Assembly: GCF_002901995.1 (NCBI RefSeq) | Contig: NZ_PPQN01000040.1 | Location: 1 to 53,344 of the forward strand | Source: Staphylococcus coagulans | GTDB lineage: Bacteria; Bacillota; Bacilli; Staphylococcales; Staphylococcaceae | Reading direction: 5' to 3' | Length of the DNA: 53,344 bases | The notes under the pieces: generated by a model | The model's input: the letters and a program-made list of their open reading frames with translations, nothing else | Told to the model about the DNA's origin: nothing | The model's database searches: none | Shown here: in pieces, positions 43,900-52,262 of the stretch | Layout of the letters: each line of letters begins with the position of its first letter | Position numbering within the stretch: position 1 is the first letter of the stretch | Position numbers and translations under genes: made by a program

Positions 43900-44310
43900 G
43901 TGGAACATAATATCAAAGTTGATGTGCGTCAAATTGTAAAAAAAGATGGAGACAAGGACATTTTCTCCCATCAAACGACTGGGCAATGGTTGAAAAAAGA
44001 TGCAGATTTCATTCGATATCATGAAAAAGTGGATGACGCTGCTGTAAATGTGACCGTAAAATTAGCGGATGACAGTATCAAGATTATTCGTAAAGGTGAT
44101 ATCAATATGACACTTCATTTTGTTGAAGGTCAAGATACGACCACATTTTATGAGTTTCCGCATGGTAAAATGGTGTTAACCGTCCATACAATGAGTATAT
44201 TACATTTTGTGAGCGAAAATGGTGGAAAACTTAAAGTGTATTACGCCTTATTTCAAGGAAATGAACAGATTGGAAAATATCAATACGAAATTAAATATAA
44301 GGAGATATAA
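43900..44310 (+). CDS. YwiB-like DUF1934 beta-barrel protein
   Basis: A 136-residue calycin-like protein, gene neighbour of argS as in Bacillus (ywiB-argS). Blocks: [58 protein letters not shown], and [21 protein letters not shown]. The GTG at 43888 is part of the ribosome site AAGGTG; the GTG at 43900 is the better start. An extended -10 TGA-TATAAT sits at 43854-43862. One base separates its stop from argS. Ligand unknown. Confidence 0.85.
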   Translation: MEHNIKVDVRQIVKKDGDKDIFSHQTTGQWLKKDADFIRYHEKVDDAAVNVTVKLADDSIKIIRKGDINMTLHFVEGQDTTTFYEFPHGKMVLTVHTMSILHFVSENGGKLKVYYALFQGNEQIGKYQYEIKYKEI

Positions 44311-44311
44311 G

Positions 44312-45970
44312 ATGAATATTATCGATCAAGTTAAAGACACTTTAGTTCAAGAAATTAAAAATAGTATTCAACAAGCGCAAATCGTGGACACAATTCCTGA
44401 TATTAAAATTGAAATCCCAAAAGATAGTAAAAACGGGGATTATTCAACAAATATCGCTATGGTTTTAACAAAATTAGCAAAGCGCAATCCGAGAGAAATT
44501 GCACAACTTATTGTTGACCATTTAGATACGGAAGCGGCACATGTAAAATCTATCGATATCGCTGGACCAGGGTTTATTAATTTTTATTTAGACCCAAGTT
44601 ATCTCAATGTTGTGATTGATCAAGCGTTAGAGCAAGATCTCGCATTTGGTCGTGTAGCTGAACCTAAAAATGAAAAGATTCTAGTTGAATATGTATCAGC
44701 CAATCCTACTGGAGATTTACATATTGGGCACGCACGTAACGCTGCAGTCGGAGATACGTTGAGTAATGTACTTGATGCAGCCGGCTATGACGTGACACGT
44801 GAATATTATATCAATGATGCAGGTAATCAAATCACAAACCTAGCCAAATCCATTGAAGCACGCTACTTACAACAATTAGGATATGATGCGGAAATGCCAC
44901 AAGATGGCTATCATGGTCAAGACATTAAAAATATAGGTGCAGATTTAGCAGAAAAACAGCCGCATTTAGTTGATTTAGCAGAAGATGAACGTTTAAAAAC
45001 GTTTAGAAAATTAGGTGTAGACTATGAAATGGAAAAATTAAAGCAAGATCTTGCTGATTTTAATACGCATTTTGATCATTGGTTTAGCGAAACATCGCTC
45101 TATGAGAAAAATGAAATTAAAGCGGTTCTCGCTAAAATGGATGAATTAGGCTACACGTATGAAAAAGATGGCGCAACCTGGTTACGTACGACTGATTTTA
45201 AAGACGATAAAGATCGTGTATTAATCAAAAAGGATGGTACTTATACGTACTTCCTACCTGATATTGCGTATCATTATGATAAAATTCAACGTGGTAATCA
45301 AAAACTAATCAACTTGTTCGGCGCAGATCATCATGGCTATATTAATCGTCTGAAAGCTTCATTAGAGACATTTGGTGTTGATAGTAATCGTTTAGAAATA
45401 CAAATTATGCAAATGGTACGTTTAATGCAGGATGGCGAAGAAGTCAAAATGAGTAAACGTACAGGAAATGCCATTACACTACGAGAAATTATGGATGAAG
45501 TGGGTGTAGATGCAGCACGTTATTTCTTAACAATGCGTAGCCCAGACACACATTTTGACTTTGATATGGCGCTTGCAAAAGAGCAATCACAAGATAACCC
45601 TGTATATTATGCGCAGTATGCACATGCACGTATTTGCTCTATCTTAAGACAAGCAAAAGCACAAGGTTATCAAGTAGAAAAAGGTGCAGATTATCAAACA
45701 ATCACAAATGAAAAAGCGATTGAATTATTAAAGAAAATCGCCGAATTTGAACCGATGATTGAAAGTGCAGCAGAAGCGAGAGCCCCTCATCGTGTGACAA
45801 ATTATATTCAAGATTTAGCTGCGCATTTCCATAAATTTTATAACGCAGAAAAAGTGTTAACAGAAGACGATGCAAAAACTCGGGCCCACATCGCATTAGT
45901 TGATGCAGTGCGTATCACTTTACGAAATGCATTACATTTAGTCGGCGTTTCTGCACCAGAACAAATGTAA
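44312..45970 (+). CDS. argS: arginyl-tRNA synthetase
   Basis: Class I synthetase of 552 residues charging tRNA-Arg. Add-1 N-terminal domain (1-110), HIGH motif as HIGHARN at 137-143, and the KMSKS region as [13 protein letters not shown] near residue 380, then the all-helical anticodon-binding DALR domain. The frame is open upstream, but ATG at 44312, one base after the ywiB stop and with AAGGAGAT before it, gives the family N-terminus. Co-transcribed with ywiB. Confidence 0.96.
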   Translation: MNIIDQVKDTLVQEIKNSIQQAQIVDTIPDIKIEIPKDSKNGDYSTNIAMVLTKLAKRNPREIAQLIVDHLDTEAAHVKSIDIAGPGFINFYLDPSYLNVVIDQALEQDLAFGRVAEPKNEKILVEYVSANPTGDLHIGHARNAAVGDTLSNVLDAAGYDVTREYYINDAGNQITNLAKSIEARYLQQLGYDAEMPQDGYHGQDIKNIGADLAEKQPHLVDLAEDERLKTFRKLGVDYEMEKLKQDLADFNTHFDHWFSETSLYEKNEIKAVLAKMDELGYTYEKDGATWLRTTDFKDDKDRVLIKKDGTYTYFLPDIAYHYDKIQRGNQKLINLFGADHHGYINRLKASLETFGVDSNRLEIQIMQMVRLMQDGEEVKMSKRTGNAITLREIMDEVGVDAARYFLTMRSPDTHFDFDMALAKEQSQDNPVYYAQYAHARICSILRQAKAQGYQVEKGADYQTITNEKAIELLKKIAEFEPMIESAAEARAPHRVTNYIQDLAAHFHKFYNAEKVLTEDDAKTRAHIALVDAVRITLRNALHLVGVSAPEQM

Positions 45971-46005
45971 AATTAGACTATAAATCATAAAATTAAAAGT
46001 AAAGT

Positions 46006-46050
46006 AAGGTAGAAATCTAGCAAACGAACATAGGTTTCTGCCTTCTTTTT
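46006..46050 (+). terminator. terminator of ywiB-argS
   Basis: AAGGTAGAAATCT and AGGTTTCTGCCTT arms with a mismatch, then CTTTTT. Confidence 0.75.
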
Positions 46051-46214
46051 GGTTATTCAATCTTCGAATATGCGTAAAAATTGATTTTGGGTCAAGGGAT
46101 GATTGTGATAGGGCTTCGAATTTTACATTATTTATTATAGAAAATAATTTTTATGCACCATTAAACTTTAGAAAATGATAAGATATACGAAATAATTAAA
46201 ATAGGAGTGAAACC

Positions 46215-47096
46215 ATGAGGGGGAAAAGTTTTATAAGCATCTTACTACTCATTGTAGTTGTGCTTGCAGGCTGTAATTTTAATGCAAATCAATCTAAGGA
46301 TACGGGAAAATCAACGAATAAAGTACCAGAGCGCATTATTTCTTTGATGCCTAGTAACACAGAGGTATTATATGCATTAGGCATCGGTGATAAAGTTACC
46401 GGCGTTTCTACAGTGGATGATTATCCAAAGGAAGTAAAACAAAAGGAAAAATTTGATGCGATGCATTTAAATAAAGAAGCTTTGATTAAAGCGCAACCAG
46501 ATTTAATCTTAGCGCATGAATCTCAAAAAGCGACACAAGGAAAAGTGTTAAAAGATTTGAGTGAAAGTGGTATTAAAGTGGCATATGTGAAAGATGCCCA
46601 ATCAATTAATGAAATGTATGAATCATTTGAACAAATCGGAAAGCTTACAGGTAGAGAAAAACAAGCAAAATCTTTAATCGATGAGACAAAAGCAAATATT
46701 AAGAAAGTAACAGATAGTGTTCCAAAACAGAAAAAAGAGCCTAAAGTATTTATTGAAATTGCTTCAGAACCAGAAATTTATACCGCTGGAAAAGGCACAT
46801 TTATGAATGACATGCTTAAACAACTGCACGCTAAAAATGTATTTGATGATACAGAAGGATGGCCGAAAGTGAGTAAAGAGCAAATTATAAAGAAAGATCC
46901 TGATGTCATGGTGTCGACTGCAGGCGTTTCAACAAAGGACTATCAACAAAGCGTGAAACAACGTGGTGGTTTTGAACAAATTCGCGCAGTGAAAAAAGAG
47001 AGCGTCGTGGCTTTAAATGATGATATGTTGTCTCGACCTGGACCACGCTTAGATGATGCCATGAAATTGTTAAGAGATGCCATATATGAAAAATAA
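46215..47096 (+). CDS. BtuF-like substrate-binding lipoprotein
   Basis: Cell-surface binding protein of a cobalamin or iron-siderophore type ABC importer. Signal peptide with lipobox VLAGC, Cys20 as lipidation site, then RIISLMPSNTEVLYALGIGDKVTGVSTVDDYP, the BtuF/FecB-type lobe start, and EPEIYTAGKGTFMNDML in the second lobe; 293 residues. It overlaps the permease gene by 11 bp. The metal or cobalamin ligand is not decided. No Fur box was recognised upstream, only an ATTATTTA/AAAATAAT partial repeat. Confidence 0.88.
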   Translation: MRGKSFISILLLIVVVLAGCNFNANQSKDTGKSTNKVPERIISLMPSNTEVLYALGIGDKVTGVSTVDDYPKEVKQKEKFDAMHLNKEALIKAQPDLILAHESQKATQGKVLKDLSESGIKVAYVKDAQSINEMYESFEQIGKLTGREKQAKSLIDETKANIKKVTDSVPKQKKEPKVFIEIASEPEIYTAGKGTFMNDMLKQLHAKNVFDDTEGWPKVSKEQIIKKDPDVMVSTAGVSTKDYQQSVKQRGGFEQIRAVKKESVVALNDDMLSRPGPRLDDAMKLLRDAIYEK

Positions 47097-48036
47097 GGCC
47101 TTGCGTGGCTTAATCAGCATAATGCTTTGGATAATTGCACTGATTGTTGTCTGTGCGTATGGCCTTCTTAGCCAAATTGAATGGGGAACTCCTTTGGCGG
47201 CAACATTGATATTAGAGGTCAGACTCCCACGCGTATTATTAGCACTTTTATCAGGCATGGGTTTAACTTTAGCGGGGCAAATGTTCCAAATTATTTTGAA
47301 CAATCCACTGGCAGACAGTTTTACGCTAGGGCTGGCAAATGGTGCGACAGTGGGTGCAGCATGCGCTGTTCTTTTAGGCCTATCTTTTAGTTGGATTGCC
47401 CCGTTTGCGATGATAATGGGGATGGTCTCACTTTTCATTGTGATTGCTGTCGCATATTTCATAACACGCGGTTATCCCACGCGTTCACTGATTCTAGCCG
47501 GAATATTAATTGGTTCTCTGCTAAACGCGATATTATTTTTAATGGTGCAATTTAATCCTACAAAATTACGAAATATCGTTGCCTATATGTTCGGTGGTTT
47601 TTCAGCTTCGGAATATCGCGAGGTCATCTATGTCAGTATCGTTTTAGGTCTAACATTAGGCGCAATTTTGATATGTCTTCCTAAAATTAAGCTATTACAA
47701 ATGAATACGTTATCAAGTGCTGCTTTAGGTCTTCATGTAGAACGTTTATCAATCGTAGTTTTATTATTGTCGACGGCAATTTCAACCGTTATTATAGGCT
47801 TTGTTGGTGTCATAGGATTTATTGGCATGGTGATTCCTCAATTTGTACATCGTATCAGTCAACAATCCCTTACGATTAAAGTGCTGCTTAATCTCGTCAT
47901 CGGGGGAACCATGATGGTATTAGCAGACGTCTTAGGCACTCAATTGCTTGCGCCTATTCAAATACCGGCAAGCATTGTATTGGCAATAATAGGTATTCCT
48001 TTAATGTTTTATCTCATGATAGTTGAACGGCGATAG
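47086..48036 (+). CDS. FecCD/BtuC-type ABC permease
   Basis: A 316-residue membrane protein with about nine to ten helices. Family blocks: LEVRLPRVLLALLSGMGLTLAGQMFQ, NNPLADSFTLGLANGATVGA, and GFIGMVIPQFVHRI with the ATPase-coupling region. The start at 47086 (MKNKALRG) is chosen; 47077 is also open. It overlaps the binding-protein gene. The ATPase partner is not encoded here or nearby: the next gene is a HAD protein, so a shared ATPase such as FhuC is probable. Confidence 0.88.
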   Translation: MKNKALRGLISIMLWIIALIVVCAYGLLSQIEWGTPLAATLILEVRLPRVLLALLSGMGLTLAGQMFQIILNNPLADSFTLGLANGATVGAACAVLLGLSFSWIAPFAMIMGMVSLFIVIAVAYFITRGYPTRSLILAGILIGSLLNAILFLMVQFNPTKLRNIVAYMFGGFSASEYREVIYVSIVLGLTLGAILICLPKIKLLQMNTLSSAALGLHVERLSIVVLLLSTAISTVIIGFVGVIGFIGMVIPQFVHRISQQSLTIKVLLNLVIGGTMMVLADVLGTQLLAPIQIPASIVLAIIGIPLMFYLMIVERR

Positions 48037-48092
48037 GCAATTGACTATGATAGAGTTATGTAATTTTCAAGAATAACAATGAGGGGAAATCA

Positions 48093-48797
48093 ATGGACTT
48101 AACACAAATTAAAGCAATAATATTTGATTTAGAAGGTACTTTATTGGATCGTAAAAAGTCTCGAGATAAATTTATCGAAGAGCAGTATGAGCGATTTCAT
48201 GATTACTTAGTACGTGTACAGGCCTCGGATTTTCGTAAAAAATTCATTGAATTAGATGACGATGAAGACCATGATAAACCGGACTTATACAAAGAAATTA
48301 TTAAGCAGTTCAACGTTGATCGATTAAGTTGGAAGGACTTATTTCATGACTTTGAAATGCATTTTTATCGTTATGTATTCCCATTTTACGACACGAACTA
48401 TACGTTAGAAAGATTGAAAGCAGCGGGATATAAGATTGGCGTTATTGCGAATGGTAAATCTAAAATTAAACAGTATCGTGTTTATGCGCTAGGTATTGAA
48501 GAATACGTCAATCATTTATCCACTTCAGAAACGGTCGGCTTCCGCAAACCACACCCACGTATTTATGAGGATATTTTAGAAAAGTTAGATGTTCAACCCG
48601 AAGAGGTTATATATGTCGGGGATGATGCATTAAACGATGTTGCGCCGGCACATGCGATGGGAATGGTAAGTGTTTGGTATCGTCATGAAGGACAAGAAGA
48701 TGAAGTCGTTCCTCTAGATTCAGAAATGGATTATGAAATCACAACACTTGAAGAGTTGTTAGATATTTTAAATGTAAAGCGGGAGGCTGAAAAGTAA
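48093..48797 (+). CDS. HAD-family protein with altered motif I
   Basis: A 234-residue HAD-fold protein. Motif I reads IIFDLEGTLLD: the nucleophile Asp is present, but the second Asp (acid-base) is Glu. Motif II IGVIANGKSKIKQYRVYALG, lysine region TVGFRKPHPRIYEDILEKL and motif III/IV IYVGDDALNDVAPAHAMGM are complete. AGGGGAA precedes the ATG. Its stop overlaps the start of the next gene (TAATG), so the products are made together. It may act slowly, bind phosphate ligands, or do another reaction. Confidence 0.8.
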   Translation: MDLTQIKAIIFDLEGTLLDRKKSRDKFIEEQYERFHDYLVRVQASDFRKKFIELDDDEDHDKPDLYKEIIKQFNVDRLSWKDLFHDFEMHFYRYVFPFYDTNYTLERLKAAGYKIGVIANGKSKIKQYRVYALGIEEYVNHLSTSETVGFRKPHPRIYEDILEKLDVQPEEVIYVGDDALNDVAPAHAMGMVSVWYRHEGQEDEVVPLDSEMDYEITTLEELLDILNVKREAEK

Positions 48798-49597
48798 TGG
48801 AACTATTTAGGACATCTGATGGTACGGCATTAAATTATCGCTCAATGGGTAAAGGTTATCCCATCGTTATGATACATTCGATATATATGAACCATACGGT
48901 TTTTGAAGACATTGCCACACGATTGGCACGTTATTTTCAAGTTATATTAATCGATTTACGTGGACATGGTTATTCTGATAAACCTTTGGCGATTGATTTT
49001 CATGAATATAGCCAAGATATAAAAGAGCTAATGGACTTTCTTTACATTGAAAGTGCGACAGTAATAGGTAATGAGTTAGGTAGCGCGGTCGCGTTAGATT
49101 TGACTTTGAGTGCGTCAAATAAAGTTTCTGAGTTAATACTGATTAATCCTACTGCTGATGATACTTTATTACCACATGAGCGATTATTTCGCAAATACGC
49201 AGAAACAATTCGAACATGTAATGAATCTGAACAAGAAAAGTTTTTAGAGAAGCATTTATATCATTCTAAAGGAAAAGTGCGTAAATTTCTTAAAAATGTG
49301 AATGATTCTGAGGCGTTATTAACAGATTATGAAAAAACAGCTGTTGATCATTCATTTACGGAAAATGGATTAGAAAAGATTTTACCTGAAATTCACGTGA
49401 GAACGCTCATTATTGCAGGTCAGGCAAATGAACGTGTGACACCGAATGAGTCAAAGCATGTTGCAGAGTTAATGCCAAATGCAACATATGAATTATTTAA
49501 TAAGTCAGGTGTTTACCCATTTGTAGAAGAAAAAGAAAAATTTCTTAAACAAGTCAAAGATTTTATGCAAAGAACGACGCATCATATGGAGTTGTAA
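48797..49597 (+). CDS. alpha/beta-hydrolase-fold protein without catalytic triad
   Basis: A 266-residue protein that is an ordinary member by fold: YPIVMIHSIYMNHTVFEDI, LIDLRGHGYSDKPLAIDFHEY and LILINPT are all present. But the nucleophile elbow is VIGNELGSAVAL, with Glu where Ser belongs, the acid loop is IIAGQANERVTP, with Asn for Asp, and the His loop is KSGVYPFVEE, with Val for His. All three positions were read directly in the DNA. It is translationally coupled to the HAD gene by one base and is probably a binding or regulatory relative. Confidence 0.85.
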   Translation: MELFRTSDGTALNYRSMGKGYPIVMIHSIYMNHTVFEDIATRLARYFQVILIDLRGHGYSDKPLAIDFHEYSQDIKELMDFLYIESATVIGNELGSAVALDLTLSASNKVSELILINPTADDTLLPHERLFRKYAETIRTCNESEQEKFLEKHLYHSKGKVRKFLKNVNDSEALLTDYEKTAVDHSFTENGLEKILPEIHVRTLIIAGQANERVTPNESKHVAELMPNATYELFNKSGVYPFVEEKEKFLKQVKDFMQRTTHHMEL

Positions 49598-49609
49598 TGT
49601 TTTTGTAAT
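49593..49609 (+). promoter_or_regulatory. WalR-type box upstream of the secreted protein gene
   Basis: TGTAAT-GTTTT-TGTAAT exactly fits the WalR consensus TGTWAH-N5-TGTWAH. It begins at the stop codon of the preceding gene and lies 74 bp above the start of the secreted protein. Confidence 0.55.
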
Positions 49610-49682
49610 CAAATTGTTATTTTATGGTGATTACGGGTATGGATAACTAAAGATAACGGCATAAAAAAGGAGTGTGCGCTTT

Positions 49683-50189
49683 ATGAAAAAGCTAGTCAGT
49701 GCAATACTTATCGCATGTGTGACATTGTTGACTACGTACACAGGAACAGCAAACGCAATGACAGGAAATGATTTGGAGTCAGTTAAAGCATTACAAAATG
49801 GTGATCAAACAATTGAAGGGGTAACAATTGGTCAAAGTTTGAAAGATGTTTTTCGTGAAAAAGGAAAAGGGATTCATACGCAACAAGCCTATGGACACGA
49901 TCATTATTATGAGTATCATACTAAAAAAGGGCTTATGATTGTAACTACAAATGGACAAAGTGAGCAGTCTAAAGTAAAAAGAATTAGTATGAGTTATCAA
50001 GCACTCAACGGACCAAGTTATGAGGATGTAAAAAAAGAAGTTAGCCAAAAAGCGATTACACGTGCACATTATAATTCTGTGACAGGAAATAATGGTTACG
50101 TGGTAGATGGCAAAGTAGCTTATCAATTTGCATCTAAAAATCCAAAAGATCATCACTTAAAACTTTATCGCATTGATTTAGAAGCTTAA
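49683..50189 (+). CDS. secreted protein of unknown function
   Basis: A 168-residue exported protein. Residues 1-26 are a signal peptide (Lys-rich start, hydrophobic core, cleavage after TANA). The mature part shows two related halves, IEGVTIGQSLKDVFREKGKG and GPSYEDVKKEV, and YYEYHTKKGLMIVTTNG, a BLIP/SmpA-like small beta fold. The ATG at 49683 follows AAAAAAGGAG; an in-frame GTG 9 bp upstream is less likely. A WalR-type box upstream suggests it belongs to the cell-wall regulon. Its role is unknown; S. aureus has a similar gene in the same place. Confidence 0.8.
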   Translation: MKKLVSAILIACVTLLTTYTGTANAMTGNDLESVKALQNGDQTIEGVTIGQSLKDVFREKGKGIHTQQAYGHDHYYEYHTKKGLMIVTTNGQSEQSKVKRISMSYQALNGPSYEDVKKEVSQKAITRAHYNSVTGNNGYVVDGKVAYQFASKNPKDHHLKLYRIDLEA

Positions 50190-50235
50190 ACGTAAGAGGC
50201 ATCCTTTAAAGATATCTTTTGTGCATGACCTTGAT

Positions 50236-50284
50236 AGGGCGGGGCAATGAAATCAAAATGATTTCTGCCACGCTCCTTTTTATT
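50236..50284 (+). terminator. terminator after the secreted protein
   Basis: GGCGGGGCAATGAAATC and GATTTCTGCCACGCTCC form an imperfect stem ending in TTTTTATTTT. It shares the AAATC/GATTTC core of the dispersed repeat family. Confidence 0.75.
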
Positions 50285-50426
50285 TTATAGACTTTGTAAT
50301 CAATATTATTTTGCAAATATCAATCAAAAGATAGTAACTCAAATAAGACTTCATTAAATTGTTGGTGGCGTATGCGTTAGGTTTTTAATATAATATGATT
50401 ATGTATTAAGTGAGACGGAGGATTAT

Positions 50427-51143
50427 ATGAGAGTCAATAATCGTACTTTGCTAGAGAATGTAGAAGATTATTTGAAGCATAAAGGTGTTTCTCCGCATTT
50501 GATTGATGATGTAAAAGAAAATTTAAGAAAAGATATTCAAAAATCAGAAGCGGAAGATAAAGATTACATTGAGTATCGCCATAAATCACCTGCTGAAATT
50601 ATATTAATTATTCAAAAGAATTTGTTTACACTACAGTTTAATCCAGTGGTGTTTTTTATTATCAACTTTATCTTGATTTCATATCTATATGATAAACAGC
50701 TCGTTGCATTTGGTGCTGCAACAGGCTTATCATTAGTTTATATTTTAATTATTTTACCCATTTCAATTATTATTTATATACGCATCATGCATAAAAATTA
50801 TTTATATCGCAACAAATTCGAAAGTTATATCGGTGTCATTTTAGCACTCATTGCGTTTGTTTTAATTATGATGAATGCCTTCGATTTTAATTTAGGTATT
50901 CATGTCGTCACACAATACGCACATATGGCTGTAGCATTTATTGGGTTAATAATTATGAGTATAGGTCTGTATTTAAAACATCTTGAATACACTGGCATCG
51001 GTTTACTACTATTGCAAAAGACGATTGATGTTATAATTTCTGATGGACAAGCAGCACAATTAATTTCCATAGCGATATGGGTGATGATTCTTGTCCTGAT
51101 TATTTTTTACACCATTGAATTATCTTCAAGAACGAAATCATAA
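50427..51143 (+). CDS. multi-pass membrane protein with N-terminal soluble domain
   Basis: A 238-residue protein. The first 70 residues are soluble and helical (LLENVEDYLKHKGVSPHLIDDVKENLRKDIQ), resembling the small domain preceding membrane parts in DUF1129/DUF1700-like proteins. After it come about six helices from residue 75 to 232 with short loops. GACGGAGG precedes the ATG. It has the same position as a hypothetical membrane protein next to sarA in S. aureus. Function unknown. Confidence 0.75.
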   Translation: MRVNNRTLLENVEDYLKHKGVSPHLIDDVKENLRKDIQKSEAEDKDYIEYRHKSPAEIILIIQKNLFTLQFNPVVFFIINFILISYLYDKQLVAFGAATGLSLVYILIILPISIIIYIRIMHKNYLYRNKFESYIGVILALIAFVLIMMNAFDFNLGIHVVTQYAHMAVAFIGLIIMSIGLYLKHLEYTGIGLLLLQKTIDVIISDGQAAQLISIAIWVMILVLIIFYTIELSSRTKS

Positions 51144-51204
51144 GATTCACATATTTAAGGCGTATTAAATGGAAAATATAAAATCATAAAAAAGTGATTA
51201 AAAA

Positions 51205-51256
51205 GAGTGAGTAAAACAATGAACGTGATGGTTCATTCGCTTTATTCACTTTTTTA
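51205..51256 (+). terminator. terminator of the membrane protein gene
   Basis: GAGTGAGTAAAACAATGAAC (51205-51224) pairs with GTTCATTCGCTTTATTCACT (51231-51250), then TTTTTT. Confidence 0.8.
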
Positions 51257-51279
51257 TTAAAACGAGGGTTTTATGAAGT

Positions 51280-51300
51280 ATCATTTAAAGGTTAAATGAT
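51280..51300. repeat. short perfect inverted repeat
   Basis: ATCATTTAA-AGG-TTAAATGAT, nine-base arms. It lies between two terminators in the 380-bp gap before sarA; role unknown, no gene in the gap. Confidence 0.45.
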
Positions 51301-51385
51301 CTTTAAGTAGAAAATATATAAGCACCGCACGCAATAAAGAGAGTTAGAAAATTGAGTGTAGCAGTGCGAGATGATAGGTATCCTA

Positions 51386-51445
51386 AAAACCACTCATCCT
51401 AAGTACAACCATATGAGAAATGGTCGATTTTGTGAGTGGTTTTTA
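51386..51445 (-). terminator. terminator of sarA
   Basis: AAAAACCACTCA (51386-51397) and TGAGTGGTTTTT (51434-51445), twelve-base perfect arms with an inner ACCAT/ATGGT stem and T-runs in both directions. Confidence 0.85.
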
Positions 51446-51523
51446 ATTTAATTAATCTCATTTGTGTTGAGACTTTCCCCATATTAAGATGAATGATTTA
51501 TGAATAATCATTGATGTAAATTC

Positions 51524-51895
51524 TTATTGCGGTCTAATATCAGTAGATTTGATCGTTTCATTCACACGTTCTAATAAAGCATTAATTTTTTCGCGTTGTT
51601 CATCATTAATCAAAATAAGTACTGTACGCTCGTCATTTTCATTACGACGCTTATCGAAATAACCTTCTTGAGATAAATTTTTAACAGCTTTAACAACTTG
51701 AGGTTGCTTGTAATTCAAGTTGTTAATAATATCTTTCAAGTAGTATTCCTCTTCAATACGATAGCTTAAATGTGTTAAAACAGCGAACTCTTCAAAACTA
51801 ATTTTGAACTCCTTTTTAATCACACTTTTCAATCTATCAGCATAAGTAACCATGGATAATAATTCAAAACAATCTTTGACTCTTGTAACAGCCAT
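51524..51895 (-). CDS. sarA: staphylococcal accessory regulator SarA
   Basis: Small winged-helix DNA-binding protein that shapes agr, exoprotein and biofilm gene expression. The 123 residues align throughout with S. aureus SarA as known to me: [55 protein letters not shown] (recognition helix), the wing [15 protein letters not shown] with the conserved D-E-R. The second Met at 51895 gives the usual N-terminus; 51901 is also possible, following TGGGAGGTT. A long upstream region without genes holds the promoters. Confidence 0.95.
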   Translation of the reverse strand: MAVTRVKDCFELLSMVTYADRLKSVIKKEFKISFEEFAVLTHLSYRIEEEYYLKDIINNLNYKQPQVVKAVKNLSQEGYFDKRRNENDERTVLILINDEQREKINALLERVNETIKSTDIRPQ

Positions 51896-51901
51896 TCTCA
51901 T

Positions 51902-52262
51902 AACCTCCCATTTGTATAACCCTTAAAAAATTAACTCAAATCATAATACGCATATATGCTATAAATATCAATGAATTAATCCAGTGCTCACTTTATATTA
52001 TAGCAAACAAAGTCTATCTTACACCATAATAATATGCGATTATAATTTATATTTAATTTATTTCGCGTGCAATTATTTATTACAGCATATCTAATTGGTG
52101 TAAAATTGTAAAATAAGAAAGATATCTGTAGAACAATCTTAAACGAAATGATGCTTATTCATTCTCTGCAATATAACTTCTTATATAATGCTCTTTTACC
52201 CACTATTCCCTTTAAATAACTAAAAATTGCAATAAAATGTAAAAAAATGATAAATATCATGT
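51902..52262 (-). promoter_or_regulatory. sarA promoter region
   Basis: A 360-bp AT-rich segment without genes. On the minus strand the clearest element is an extended -10 TGC-TATAAT (plus 51997-52005), which would start a transcript about 95 bases above sarA. Other -10-like sequences (TATAAT near 52035, ATTATAT near 52175) lie further up. This fits the several-promoter arrangement known for S. aureus sarA (P1, P3, P2), but no individual promoter is assigned. TTACACC (52019-52025) and GGTGTAA (52095-52101) form a spaced inverted repeat. Confidence 0.5.

Noticed and set aside
46130-46214. Fur box upstream of the BtuF-like gene
   Set aside because: Only partial ATTATTTA/AAAATAAT symmetry; the GATAATGATTATCATTATC pattern is not met.
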